Positions 31,393 through 43,801 are shown, counted from the first letter of the stretch. The stretch: 64,000 bases of DNA from Pyrrhosoma nymphula (GCA_963573305.1 OY754329.1:13855200-13919199); one strand, 5' to 3'. Numbers and translations are program-made. Notes: a model not told the origin generated them from the letters alone.

Positions 31393-32537
31393 GATATTTG
31401 CACCGGATACTACGTTTACGATTAACAAAATGCTTGCCATACATTTGTCACTGTTTATTCCTCCGAGCAGTGTACAGCAGACCTAAACCTAGGCATTTCG
31501 TGACATTTCAGAGTTAGTCCGGACAAATCTACCGAACAGTTTGGACAACGCGACAGACCCTTCAAACCGGGACTGTTTCGGCCAAATCAGGAAGTATTGC
31601 ACATCTGTCGATAACCCGTGTGAAACACACAAGTCTTTTTTTTTCAAGGCTCACAGAGTATAAAAATGAGAGGCGGTGGTTGTAATTATCATTCGTAGAC
31701 TGTGGCGAGGAATACGAAACACGAACGGCCACGATATACAATGGAAAAAACTTGAAAGATAAGAAATATGACACCATGGGGTTAAGCAAGAAAAAAAAGG
31801 TACAAAGGCAGCTGAGAATAACCCGGGGGCACAAGCTCACTTCTTCTTGCAGGTTTTCAAAAACCTTGCAGCACACTCATTCCCGAGACATTTCGATGAA
31901 AATGCTGACAGAACCTCGGCGCGCAAGTCAAAAGTTTGAAAACAAATAATACAGGACGCAAAACATTTATATCGTCATTTCTTTAGTCTTTCATTTTTCC
32001 TTTATTTCGTATCTGAAATCGTTCGGAGGGCGCAGAACCGAGCCGGTCTTCCCGGCACCCGACAGTGATTATTGGAAAGAAGAGAAAGAGCTCTCTTTCC
32101 AGTTTTGAGAGGGTTTCTCTCCCTTCAAGCCTTTCTTACGAGTCGTGCCAGCGATCGTCTTCTTGAGGAAGCCAAGGAGACGCGCTCATTCGCGCCTCTC
32201 GAAGTCCTCCAATACGACGACGACATCCCATCTCTTGAAAATGCAACGACCCGGGGGAAAAAGGTCCAATTAGGTGGCATGTCCCCTTTGTCTTCCAATG
32301 GCGAAATTTGTCTCGAGAATTAACTCAGAGGTATTTTCTAATTAAACTTAAGATGACGACAGTATAAGAGTCAAAATATAAGAAGATTTTCTCAGTGAGA
32401 CTAGAACTCACCTAGCATTGAAACCAAGCGAGAAGATTTTTTCGATTCGATAATTAATACGTGTTTACGTACTACTCCGTCACTAATTATGCTAATTGTG
32501 ACTATAATATAACTAAGTGTGGTTAAATATACATAAA
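31393..32537. other. Stretch without recognised genes
   Basis: An 83-residue ORF at 32072-32323 shows no known domain and was not called. Confidence 0.45.
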
Positions 32538-32743
32538 CGGTCCCTCTCCATTAGCATGCCTGTAGTGAAGTGCATTCTTGTGAGGCTTCGTCTTGTGACA
32601 CGCATTAGCGATTTATGCAAATGCGTAATTAGCCGTAGTTACACTAACTTTAGGGTGTAGTGCAATGCATGTTGGTGACAACTCACCCCCTGCCACACAC
32701 CCTTGAGGTAGATTGCAGGGTATTTTGTAGATGTAAATGTAAT
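32538..32743 (+). repeat. LINE 3' UTR
   Basis: The stretch aligns with 53655-53864 over its length: CGGTCCCTCTCCATT, GTAGTTACACTAACTTTAGG, CACCCCCTGCCACACACC and a TAGATGTAAATG end. At 53.4-53.9 kb the same block directly follows a LINE coding end, which identifies it as a 3' UTR. Confidence 0.75.
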
Positions 32744-33831
32744 GTGTAGCCGGTAAGCATATATTGCATCCCATGTGACTCACCTTCCATTCCCAAGAGA
32801 ATGAAAAGTGGTTCACTTGTTGAGTCACATCAAGGTACCCATCTCAAATTATACCAACCTCCGCCCTAACTCTGTCCATTCATTGTTTTCTATCTGTTCA
32901 CTTGAAAGACATTTCAATTTTGTCATCCATACCTCTCTTCAGGTCCTATCCCGACCCGGTCTCCCTCCTCCACCTTCCAACATAAAGACTCCAACTCTTT
33001 TCATTATTCGCAACCCTACTCCTTCAACACCCTCCCTCAGTCTCCTCCCAACGCATCCCAAACTGCCCTCCTTGTCTTATCTAGTCCAGAATCCCCTCTC
33101 AGCGTGAAAAAAAGCGTCCTCTCCAACCCTATTCCATCCGTTCACCATCCTCCTCTTTTCCTCCACTCCTCAAACAAAACTTGCAAACTCCGTCTCTTAC
33201 ATCCTCTTTGGTGCGCATAAAGTTTTCAAGTGGATACTTGTTTTCTTCCTCCCTCCCCTTCCCTCCTCCTCTCCATCCACTTCTTTCCCTCACTCCTCAT
33301 TCTCAAGTATTCATTCTTTGTACGCCACCTCTCCCCCTCCGACTCTGCCACTCTTTGCAGCGCCGTTGCGTTCATACTGATAAAAATCAACTACAACATT
33401 CAGAAGAGAGTATCCTCTCGAAAAACTCTTTAGACAAAAAGTTTTACAAGTACATAGTTTTAGACGGTTTCTGACTGAAAAGTCCAGCAAGGTATGACAC
33501 ATGATTTTATCCATCCGAATAACATATCTACTATTACATTAGAAATATTTCTGACAAGATAGAAACTGGACACCACAATTGAATCACATTCATTGAGTAA
33601 TAACGTGTAAACGGACACAAAACTACCTATACGCCTAAGAAGAAGATAAATGACGAAGTTGAATGCATTCCTAGAAAGACAACCTAGCCCGACCCGCAGT
33701 TCAATCGCCTATAATACATAATGCATGTGTGACCGACGGTAAGTGACGAATACGAATGAAAGTATTGCAACACAATTAGAAAAGATATTATAGTACAGAA
33801 TGTTGCGCAGGAACAACTTACACTAATAATG
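32744..33831. other. Pyrimidine-rich non-coding stretch
   Basis: From about 32880 to 33370 the plus strand is strongly rich in C and T with many TCCCTCCTCC-type words. ORFs here are low complexity. Similar tracts follow the PLE endonucleases at 37703 and 48129, so this may be an orphan PLE 3' region. Confidence 0.4.
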
Positions 33832-33880
33832 AAAAATTGATCTTTGTATTGCTATAAAAAATTGATCTTTATATTGCTAT
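33832..33880 (+). repeat. Two-unit tandem duplication
   Basis: A 24-25-bp unit (AAAAATTGATCTTTGTATTG then CTAT) occurs twice in tandem with one substitution and one extra A. Confidence 0.7.
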
Positions 33881-34662
33881 ATTATACCTAGGAGTGTATG
33901 TTGAAAAAACTACTTCACCAATCCTCCATTTTAACCATTTTTCATTCGTACATGCAATAAATACATCACATCACCCTTGACCGAGCAAACTCGTTCCATA
34001 AAATGATTAATATACAACTCCCGATAACTCGCTGATTGTTTCACAAGTCTCCATTTATTTTCCTCCCCGTGCATCCCGGAAGTAAAGGGGTATTATCTCG
34101 CATTTCTCGCTCAAATTTTATCCAAGGCTCAAGGGTCTCAGCGTTTATTTCTCCGGTGTCACGTCCCCCGTGAAGAGGGCAAAGGAATCGATGGAAAAAA
34201 GAGGGTATGGTGTGGCGTCGAAGAAGGAAACGGTGGGAATTGCAAAAGGGGGAGGGGCACGCAGGAAATGCGCAGCCGATGGAAAAGATGAATGGAGTGG
34301 AGTTCACGCATGCCTAGGGAATTGCTTCGTCGGAATGCGAATGGAGACCGGAAAGAGATTCGGAGAAGGAGAGCGAATATACTAGAATCAGCACTCGGAT
34401 GAGTGGAAAAGAATTTCCCTTTACACCTTTAAGAGGCAAAAATGCTCTCGTAAAAAACGATGCTCTCTTGAGGATAGATGCATGGGCATTTATTCCTGAA
34501 CATTCCGGTCCGTTTTCACTAACAAAATAACGAACGCGTAGATTCGCCGCCTTAACCGCCTACCATCTAACATTGCCTCATCTAAGCCGGTTAAAATATT
34601 TATTAAAGTATTAAATATATGGCTGTTTTCTGTCACAAATATTGAATTCATTATGAATTTAC
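33881..34662. other. Stretch without recognised genes
   Basis: A 71-residue ORF at 34170-34385 is basic but unrecognised. Confidence 0.4.
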
Positions 34663-34852
34663 TATGACAAAAATAGCGCAAAATTCCACTCACTATTTAT
34701 TTTAATACTGTCGACCGGTTTCGACGTCTAAAGCGTCATTTACAAGATAAACAACTCATGTAAATGTGTCTGTTTTGTAAATGACGCTTTAGACATCGAA
34801 ACCCGTCGACAGCATAAAAATAAATAGTGGAATTTTGTTCGCGTTTTTGTCA
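34663..34852. repeat. Long foldback, possible inverted PLE ends
   Basis: Arms of about 80 nt (34663-34746 and 34777-34852) are near-perfect reverse complements with a ~30-nt spacer. Each arm contains TCTAAAGCGTCATTTACAA, and the left arm read in reverse contains GACG-loop-CGTC followed by GAAACCGGTC, which resembles the hammerhead-like motif with a 6-nt palindromic stem III. Two element ends in head-to-head arrangement would explain it. Confidence 0.7.
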
Positions 34853-35148
34853 TAATGAATTCTCCATCTCCAATTTCCACCTAGTATCGCCACAATAGAA
34901 TAATTTGATACAAATATTGAAGACTTCTATTTTTAACTTTAGGAATAATTTCTGTACCTATGGAATGTATTTCATCAATTAGTATTGTTTTTCTTCAACA
35001 TAGTACATATGTTTATTTCCCATTGTTTCCTGGATTTGGATTGCGGGAACACACTTTGCAATGCGATTTCATATGTAACATGCTGACTCTAATGTAAAAT
35101 GAATTGTAATATTTTTTATGTTGTGTCCTCGCACCAGTCACGTTTTTT
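34853..35148. other. AT-rich stretch without a gene
   Basis: Nothing recognisable was seen. Confidence 0.4.
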
Positions 35149-35288
35149 TTGGTAAATTTTAACGGTGACAACCCCAACACAGGTTTTCTTTTACCTCAGG
35201 GGTGTCCCTTGTTCCACTATTCAATTGTAAGTTTGTATTTTTTTATATATAAGTGGTGGAATAAATATCAATATCTATCTATCTATCT
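35149..35288 (+). repeat. Probable LINE 3' end with ATCT tail
   Basis: A non-coding segment ends in AATAAATATCAATATCTATCTATCTATCT, a polyadenylation-like word followed by a short tandem repeat, as at LINE 3' termini. No coding part is attached. Confidence 0.4.
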
Positions 35289-35578
35289 CTGGCGGTAGCC
35301 GGGGCTCGAGACTGGTCGGCAGGTCGTTCGTATATCATTCCCTTGGCGACGAGAATGGAGATAAAGGGAAAGGGAGGGGGAAGTGATGTGGAGGGAAGAC
35401 GGAGGGGGAAGGACAGAGAGGGGGGGATTGGAAACAGAGAAGGAAAATTGGTCGAGGAAGTTTATAAGAAAATGCAGAAAACGAAAGAAGCCACGAAATC
35501 TGACGTAGTGACCTAGGGAATCAACCACATAATGGCTGAAAGTTTACTCATCTGTCAGTCACCTATCCAAATAATACA
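35289..35578. other. Purine-rich stretch without a gene
   Basis: The plus strand from about 35345 to 35480 is mostly G and A. It is low complexity and no feature was recognised. Confidence 0.5.
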
Positions 35579-35703
35579 TTGGTTAATTTATGGAGGTTTG
35601 GTCATGTCTTTGTCAAGAAACTCAACTTCCTTTTTCAACTTTTGAGAAAAAGGAAGTTGATTTTCTTAAAAAAGACATCACCAAACCTCCATTTATTAAC
35701 CAA
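35579..35703. repeat. Hairpin of two inverted PLE tails
   Basis: Arms of about 58 nt (35579-35636 and 35646-35703) pair nearly perfectly around an 8-9-nt loop. The arm sequence (AAGTTGA-TTTCTTAAAAAAGACAT-ACCAAACC) is the same as the tail after the hammerhead-like motif at 62411-62463. Inverted terminal repeats joined at one end are a known PLE arrangement. Confidence 0.75.
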
Positions 35704-35823
35704 CGTATTATTAAAGTTGTCAATAACTATTCAAAGAAGTTATCCAAACAATCAAACCAGCAAGTCTTTCCCTCTGCATATAACTGCGGGAATCCACGAA
35801 ACTCATGCAAAATAAACTATTAA
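35646..35823 (+). other. Possible PLE N-terminal coding remnant
   Basis: A frame continuing from the hairpin reads EKKEVDFLKKDITKPPFINQRIIKVVNNYSKKLSKQ in pieces, then ends at 35821. Its position directly after a PLE-type terminal repeat suggests the N-terminal end of a PLE ORF, but I could not identify a domain. Confidence 0.3.
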
Positions 35824-35958
35824 GCTCGGTCCAGTAAATATTTACCATTGCTTAAAACAACGCATTTTTCCACGAACCCCCACTTTCATAAATTTCTATT
35901 AATTGCATTAAACAAATTATGTGTGGTATGCAGTCACGCGCACGGGTGCGAAGTAATA

Positions 35959-36167
35959 CACCAAAGATGGTGGAATTCGCCATGAAAAAATCATTTGAAT
36001 TGACCGGGATTCGAACCCGGATCTCCCGATTGCCGGTCAGGTGTGCCAGGTTAGCCAGGTGTGTTTGTGTAACTAGCTAACACACCCGACCGGCAATTGG
36101 GAAATCCGGCTTCGAATCCCGGTCAAGTCATAGGATATTTTGATGGTGAATTTCACCGTCTTTGGTG
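35959..36167. repeat. 209-bp foldback with tRNA T-arm sequence in both arms
   Basis: Two 87-nt arms (35959-36045 and 36081-36167) are near-perfect reverse complements with a 35-nt spacer. Each arm carries a T-arm/B-box block (GACCGGGATTCGAACCCGG and its complement), as at 193-270, and outer words CACCAAAG/CTTTGGTG. A full tRNA cannot fold from either arm. It may be a palindromic SINE dimer or a MITE. Confidence 0.8.
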
Positions 36168-37370
36168 CATAACCACAGTTTTACGTTTAGCACAGTAACA
36201 AAAAGGCGCGTGTACCCAGTAAATTGAAAAATAAGCACAATAGACGGAAGCCAAGCTAAAAATAATCATAACATGGACGATGAGCATTTTCTGTGCTTAT
36301 GTCAAACTCATAAGACAGCAAAACTGGAGCAAACATGGGTTTCCAATAAAAAAATTAGCTCACCATGAAAATTGGAATTCAACATTTCTAGTGTTGCTAA
36401 CGATATGCTGAGATTTGCAGCATCATCATCATTAGTAATAATTCTGAAGATTGATTTGATTATCTCCAATCTCATATCCATTTTTTCCTATAAAAGTTTT
36501 CTTCGCCAAGTCCCTCATAATTTTCTTGATTTATATAATTTTTTGTATTTCTAGGTAATTTTTCACATCTATTTCTTCCTATTGTTGCCCCGTCCACTTT
36601 CAATACTTACATTGCTTCTTCAATCGTTGGTGATCACCAAGAATTGCAATCATGAAGAACTTAAATAATAATCACAAGGAGACATTAAAAATGCTGGGAC
36701 GAGCTGAAGAATTATGCATGTCCCAGTTTTGGTTCTTATATATCATGGTTCCTTTTCTTTCTAGACAGCTCCACCTTCGGTATTTAGAAGACAGGGATGG
36801 TCAAACGCGAGATAGGCGGCTTTTGTACTTACTCTCGGAGTTTGAGCTTTTATCTCGATGGAGGCGGATTTTTGTCAGAGGCATCCCTATGCTTGCGTGA
36901 TTTGTGAGGAGTAGGTACGTCCAGGGTAACGCTGCGTTCGTCAGATGAGATGCATAAATGTTTAACCCTAGGCGCCTATTGAGAATTAAAAGTTGATTTA
37001 GCCATTTCAGGTTTTCTTCGATCGTTCTCTATTTATCACACAACATTTAGGACAAAAACCTACCTTTCATCCATAGCGCAAACGGTCTGAGTTTGCAAGT
37101 CAACTGATCTAAGTTTAAATAGTCGCTGCCAAGAGGTATCTCACTTTTTTGAACCCAAGATCCTTCGATTAACTGCAGGCCACCCATATCCCCGTCATTT
37201 TGACCACGGTGTGAGAATCTATCAAATTCATTTAGTGAAACATGCAGAGCGAATTTATTTTAGGTTTTTAATTTTTTTTAGCGTTTGTGTGAATGTGAAT
37301 GATTCTGTTGTGCTCGACTACTTAATTTGTGGAGATAGTGGCTAAATAGAAACCAAGCGAACGTTTTAAA
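36168..37370. other. Stretch without recognised genes
   Basis: Short ORFs without recognisable domains. Confidence 0.45.
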
Positions 37371-37703
37371 GTGGCATCCAAAACTCCATTTAGTGTGAAG
37401 AACCTTTTAATGAACTGTAAGGACTCCATTGAGCCTCAGAAGAAAAGTGGTGTTTACTTATTGGAATGCAGTGATTACGGTAGACGGTATGTTGGACAGA
37501 CGTGCAGAAATTTTAAAACCAGACAAACGGAGCATACAAGGGATTTTAAAAATTTTAATTTCAGCGGAAGCAACTTCGCCAAACATCTTTTAACCCACGG
37601 ACATAAGAGTGATTTTTCTATGATACTTCTCCATTTTACAAATGACAAACGAAAACTTAATGCTCTAGAACAGCTGAAGATTTTTAAAAAACAACTTGAC
37701 TGA
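37371..37703 (+). CDS. PLE GIY-YIG endonuclease fragment
   Basis: The 110-residue frame contains KSGVYLLECSDYGRRYVGQTCRNFKTRQTEH in pieces: GVYLLEC and YVGQT are the two strands of GIY-YIG, followed by the R-x-x-x-H helix, and later FAKHLLTHGH and LNALEQLKIF. This is the C-terminal end of a PLE polyprotein, terminating at 37703. Nothing of the RT remains upstream, so the start given is only the first codon of the open frame. The lineage differs from those at 28.3 kb and 61 kb, lacking the CxC before the second strand. Confidence 0.8.
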   Translation: MASKTPFSVKNLLMNCKDSIEPQKKSGVYLLECSDYGRRYVGQTCRNFKTRQTEHTRDFKNFNFSGSNFAKHLLTHGHKSDFSMILLHFTNDKRKLNALEQLKIFKKQLD

Positions 37704-37912
37704 TAAATTCCTTGTAAATGAATGCATGCTCCCGGCCTCTTCCCCCATTCTCAAAGCTTTAATCCTCTCCCGTTTGTCCTCTTAGTCCATCTCTCCCGTT
37801 CACCCCCACCCTCCTACCGCATTTCTTCCCCCCTGCTCCCTCCCATGTATCCAATCCTCTCCCTGGCAATGCCATATCCCAATGCCTGGCTTGCGCTTCT
37901 CTTACCTTTTGC
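37704..37912 (+). other. Pyrimidine-rich PLE 3' UTR
   Basis: The tract between the endonuclease stop and the hammerhead-like motif is dominated by C and T. The same order (endonuclease, pyrimidine-rich tract, motif) is seen at 47974-48492. Confidence 0.5.
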
Positions 37913-37950
37913 CTGATGGTGATGTGAATCCACGTAGAAACCCGGGTCGA
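37913..37950 (+). ncRNA. Hammerhead-like motif with 8-nt palindromic stem III
   Basis: CTGATGG is followed by a 5-bp stem ATGTG/CACGT with loop AATC, then GAAA, CCCGGGT and C. ACCCGGGT is fully self-complementary, so stem III would form between two molecules. The core A9 is G here. No good stem I was found. Confidence 0.4.
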
Positions 37951-40244
37951 GTTTAAATAAATATTCAGTGGTATTAATAAAAGTTATCTTTTTCTCCCTC
38001 TAGTGAATGATTCTCAAAATTTCGGAATACCAATAACTTGAGTAGAACTATTTAATTAATCTCTCACTCCGTAAATAAAACTGATAAATGTAGAAAGCAG
38101 ATAAATTAATTATTTCAACTGGCTTCACTACACATACCAGTAACACTTGCTTGGAAAGTTTAAACCAACGTGAGGACTGCCCGCATATGAAGCAATAGAG
38201 TTAAAAGAGTCAGCGGCTACATCTGGGAAAAAACATGAACTTGAAAAGCGCCGTTATCTCCTTCCCCTTGCCCTCGAAAGGAATCCATAGGACAGCCTTT
38301 AGTTGCTTTCGCGTGTGTGGTACTCTTGAGGCGAGCAAGCCAGGCAGCTCAGTGGTTTCGTCGGTGACGCAATAGGGTGAATCGAAGAAACAGTTCTATC
38401 CGTTCCCAGCGGCCCACTTGCCACTCCCTATCACAAGGGCAAACAGAAGACGGGAAAGATCTCTACAACTAAAACTGTCTAAGGTGAATTAGCTCCGCCG
38501 CAGGATTGTAAACACGAAGAAACCAAACACGTCACGGTGTTCCCTAGCACGTGGGCGCCGGGATAGACTCCGAGAATAGCAGTTTTCTTCCTTCTACGAG
38601 CGTGGAAGGAAATTTTCTTCTTCCCTGAACCTCCTCTAATCACCATTCACGTTAGCCTAAATTCATAAGTTTTTCGACTTCTCTCCGCAGAAGGCACTAG
38701 AGGTCATGAATTGCGGCGTCGAAATTGACTCAGCTATGCAGCAAATTCTGGGAGTGTTCACCTGCACAGGCAGTTATTAGTTCGTCTCGCTGAATAATTA
38801 CGCCTGCAATGGAATGAATTTCTTCCAACAATTACCTAAGCTTCGAGACATGATTGAGTTAATGCTTTTAATTATTGCTAACAACCCACGGAAATATAGC
38901 AAACTATAATGTTTAATAAACGATTTTTTTCTTAATATATGCTGACGAATAGAGCATGCTGTATTTATTATAGCCTCAGTTCACGCTGCATGATCTCTCA
39001 ACACGCTCCCAACGCAAAATTTTCGATTTAAACTTATTCAAAATTATTAAAATCATCTAACACTGCCTTTGAATTGGGTTAAATGAGACGATGCCATTCA
39101 AAAAACCGACTCCACTTTTCATTTCTACGGAAAAAAGAAGCATTTGTTTTGCTTAAGCATTTAAAGAGTTTTAAATAACTAGTTGTTAATAACATAGCTG
39201 AGTGTATTCCCGCGCTGTGCCGGTCAAAATAGAACCACAATGAGTAGTATGATATGCCAAATAACAATATAATATACTAATAATTTAAATGGCTGACTTA
39301 AATATTGCTAAGACGCTAAGGTACCTGATGCAACTAATAGAATACAATAGAATTGTTTTATTGTTCTTGGACTTCTTCGTCCACTAACAACGTACAAAAA
39401 ATACATCAATGCTTGATCTCAAAACATAACATGTTACATCCACTTGAAAGGCGATTACATATTCATGAGACGAAGCCAAACAGCACATTCTATAAATTAT
39501 AACTTAAATTTTAAATCATAGCACTTCCTGATTAAAAATATGCCAAAAAACCTTTTTTAACAAACAAATATTGAATTGGATTCCTAATGATGTTTAAGAT
39601 GATAGTAATTTAAAAGTTGCGAGAAAAGGTGAAGTAGTTGTTTGCAATAATACCTCCTATGTTCACATGTAATTAATTGTAATTTTTATGGCTACCATAT
39701 TTGTCAAATAAACTTAGAAATCAAAAAGAATTCAGACAATAATTACGCCTTTCATTTTTTAAATTATTCTAAAATAAACTTTTAAAATTTATGCGTATCA
39801 TCATTATAAATATTTGCGGGTAGTGTATTGGTCGGTTTAACGGCAGTCAATTTTCTTCTAATACAGTAATGCATTCCTTTTTTCTTTTGCTGGCCGTAAT
39901 GGAGTCATTTCTAATTCAATTCTCCTCTCAAAATTCTCTCTCGAGGACTTATAGCAGTCCTCTAATTCATTCTTTTAAAGAATCGTAAAGCGTACATATT
40001 GAAGTGTGAAGTACATGTATTGGATAACTTGGGCGGAATTTTCCTACTAGAACGAGATTTTTTTCACCATTCGTGTATTCGCTAAAAACTTTTTTCAACT
40101 CACTCTTGTATTTTTGCCACATCATTCTTTTTCTGCAATTTTAAATCCCTTAAACTCTTAACCTACCTAATTATTTAACCTACGAATATTTTAGCGTATA
40201 TTCTTTAGAGTGCAGCGACAGTTGCAGCAATTCGACACTTTTTT
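37951..40244. other. Stretch without recognised genes
   Basis: AT-rich, with no domain recognised on either strand. Confidence 0.45.
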
Positions 40245-40660
40245 TTAACCCTCCGGTAGGCGCGCCAAATTCACTCCCACGAGTGGGCGCGCCGCGGCAA
40301 TTTTACCGCAAAAATCAATTGCATTCCTATATTTAAGCGCAAGATAATTTACTAATAAAAAAGGCTGATTAAATTGTTAATTACTTCTTTTATTGTTTGA
40401 CACTGAATGTACATTGTCAATCATCTTTGTTTATATCTAGGTCCTGTTCATCATCTCATCTCATACATGTTGTCTCTTGACGACAATGCCTCCTACATAC
40501 ATTATTTTTACATCACTGGTACACAATTTTTGACCTGCAATTTTTATACCACCTGCAATTATGGCATATTACTGGTTTAGGTGCTTCAGGAACCGGTTCC
40601 TTGTTCTTATATTTTCCTAACATTTCTTTTATATCTTTAGTCAAACGTCAAACTTTCTTC
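40245..40660 (-). pseudogene. piggyBac-like transposase C-terminal fragment and element end
   Basis: On the minus strand, 40635-40456 reads a cysteine-rich end, CHNCRWYKNC then a stop after VYQ, then CKNNVCRRHCRQETTC. This is the C-x2-C/C-x-H-x-C pattern of the piggyBac C-terminal cysteine-rich domain. About 200 bases further is TTAA (40245-40248) followed by CCCTCCGGTAGGCGCGCC, as expected for the 3' end of such an element. The catalytic DDD region and the other terminus were not found. Confidence 0.55.
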
Positions 40661-43600
40661 GATGTCACACAGCTACTGAAGCATCTGGTGGATAATTGAT
40701 CCGGATATCGGAAATACTTCCTCCTATCATGAAAAATGAATACCTGGAGACACAGGCATTAAATACAAGCGGTACCAAATGGAGAACTCAGAAACTAAAA
40801 TATGCCGCATGTTAAACTTTCCTTAATTTCTTCGGGTACTATAACTCGCTTTTCTTAGCACTGGGTGCAGAGGTAACATACATAGCCACATATACTGGTA
40901 TTCATTCAACCTCAACTTTCCTGAAATTAATGTATATCAGATGAAGTTACAGAAATGTGCAATAGCAGTAAAAATGTACCTGAAAGTATGTAGTTGATGG
41001 TTATGAGAGTCACCTTCAGTGAGTTCATTCCAGGTCATCACGGAAAGGAAATTGCGCATTCCCCCGCTCCCCTCCACCCCACCGAAAAAATAACCATCCA
41101 ATCTCCACTCTTCCTCCAGTGTATATTAAATTTTGTGAAATAAAAAAGCACCTTGCGCATACTACGCCCTCTATCTGAAAAAAAATGCTTAGGGATGCAT
41201 ATATATTGGTTTGTCATCTTGAGAGCCTAATATTTTAAACATATGCTCCATAAAATTTGAGGTATTATTTTGCAAAAAAAATAAATTATTTATTTTTTAA
41301 TTCTGATGCATCAACTCTAAGGCAAGGTATCTTTGTGGCAATAGTAATTAAAATCCTGCTCTCTTCTCCATGTTGCATATCACAGTCACAGAAAATACGT
41401 ACTACAAATGCTGAGCAGAGAAATTCCTGTTGTAACGAAAACATTATGAAATTTCGTTGTTTTTCTGACTGCAATCGACTGATTATTTTAAAAGACGCGA
41501 TAAAACTTATATGCGGGGGAGTAAAATAATGAAAAAAAATACTAAATACATAATTATCTTATTGAACGTAAGAATAAACTATTTATTGTGTTTCTTTCAA
41601 AGAATGCCATAGTAATTAATTTTTTTCTCCTGTTTTAAAAGAGTATTGATCGGTCGACTGATCTATGCTATCTTGGCACCTGTGTAGGTTAAATTTGAAT
41701 GCTAGAAATGTCTATGACCTCCACCTCATTAGTCTCGCATAAACTATTCGCATCTGAGTCATAGTGCCTTAATTTATACACAAAGAACAATTACTAAGTT
41801 AAAAACTCGTAAATATTTGCAGTATTCATTATATTTTATACATATATGTGGCTACATAGATTAAATCAATTATCGAGCGCATTTTAAATATTTCGTTGTG
41901 GTTTAAACTGCAAAATATTATTTTTATCATTGACCAGGTTATTAAATAATTCCGACCGATCTAATTTTTCATGTATTAACATTGTTCATAAATAATTTTC
42001 TGTTCCTCAATCAGTAACTCGTACCAACAATTCAATGTTTTTATAATTAAAGTGAAATATCAATAATGTACGAATTGAAATTTAATAATTTTGAAATTTT
42101 GAATTAATAATGCTTGCATAATTCAGGTCTCGGTGCAACGCTGTATTGAACCTATGTAGAAAATTTGTTAACATATTTTTTATAATTTTACATCATATGT
42201 TCCACATTTTCAAGCATTTATTATCAAACAGTTTCTCACTATTAGCCAATTTACATTACAATAGGTGTTGATGTCAAAATGTAGCTTAGAATTTTCCTAG
42301 TAAATAATGAGAAATAATAATTCCGTCACATTCTTTTCTTCCGACTAGTATCTATTATCGTCCTGCGCTTGTGCAAAAATATGTCATCTATGATAACTAG
42401 GCGCTGATATGGAATCACACATACCTATGGTGTTTGTACATGCAGCTTATAAAATGTATAATATTGCATGCAAATATAAGTATTTGATATGCATGTGTAG
42501 CTATGAATAAAATTTAATAAATTTATATTTACTAAATAGTTCCCTAACCAGCAATATCAGTTCTCACCAATTGAGATTTGAAAACGTCTTGGTAATGCCG
42601 TGTAGGTGAGTCAGTGTACTTAAGAAACCATTCAATAACTCTTTCAAGTGGCGCGTTCAAAGAGAAAATACATCATAACCTTCGGCATCATCTTCGGGGC
42701 TATGAATAAGATGCCATGATAGCCCTAAAGACAATGAACGAGTCGCACTTTGAAACTTCGGCGGAAATGGAGGGCCTGACCCGGTGTTTAATCCGAGAAG
42801 AATTCACATTCAACTTTCGCTGAGAAAGAATTAGTACTTACCCGAGCCAGAGCATTGCCGTTAAAATATAGATACGTAGGTGATGCACGTAAGTAAGAAA
42901 ATATGGGTTGGGGTAGAACAAATGGGCCTTAGTTTACACATAAATATGGCTAATTTGAGAAAGATTTTAGAAAGAAGAAATTAAAGTTGCCGCACTTAAG
43001 GTATTGGTATAACTAATGGTCAAAGAATTTTAATAATTTATATTGCGACCGATTTGTAATGTTAGGATAAAATCTTTAAGTCTTAAGTAAGCTGTTAAAC
43101 TGTCTCATTATCCAAGGAATTGGACGCATTAAAAAAATAGTAATACAACCTATTTTCCAAAACGCTGAAACCTGTACTTCTCTATCGCAACCCACAGCCT
43201 ATTAGTGTCAAAAAGCCACTGATGACCTTTTGACTGTGCGGCTGAGCTTCGATTAAATAGTTAGAAAGTTCCATAACGTGTAAATCACTTAAGCAGCCGT
43301 TCATTCTATCTATTCAGGTGGTACACCTTCTGGATTATCGTGTGTTTACACGCGAAATAAAAGGAAACCATACCGGATCCCATCTATACCCTTGCTAGAG
43401 AGGCTACGGAGGCCAAATTAGAGGGACTCTCCAAAAGATTTGCGAAAGGATTCTTTTATACGTGCGTGCAATTCACGGTCGCCAATTGACCAGAGAGCAA
43501 CGATCACAAACCACTGCTCATTCTCCTCCTCTTGATTTCTATTTTATGGCCGTTACCCTTGTAGTCTATATCACGCCCATTTGTGTGAAAAGGTTTAACT

Positions 43601-43801
43601 CTCAGAGGTCAATGATGGGATCAATATTGACAGATACGTGTGCTTTGAGGAACAACTTTAATCTCTCTCACTCTCTGTCCGTCTTACACGAGATACATGG
43701 CGGAAAAAATATATATGTGCATAAAACAAAAGAAGTACAAAATGCAACAAGGCCAGCCAACCTCTGAATACCAAAATTAAATCAAATACACTCGATAATC
43801 A
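40661..43801. other. AT-rich stretch, mostly without features
   Basis: At 42719-42764 there is a degenerate hammerhead-like sequence (GCC, CTAAAGA, a 3-bp stem, GAAACTTC, GGC), and an opposed degenerate copy at 42676-42711. Nothing else was recognised. Confidence 0.4.

Noticed and set aside
33181..33474. 97-residue ORF in the pyrimidine-rich tract
   Set aside because: Serine, proline and leucine low complexity caused by C/T-rich DNA.
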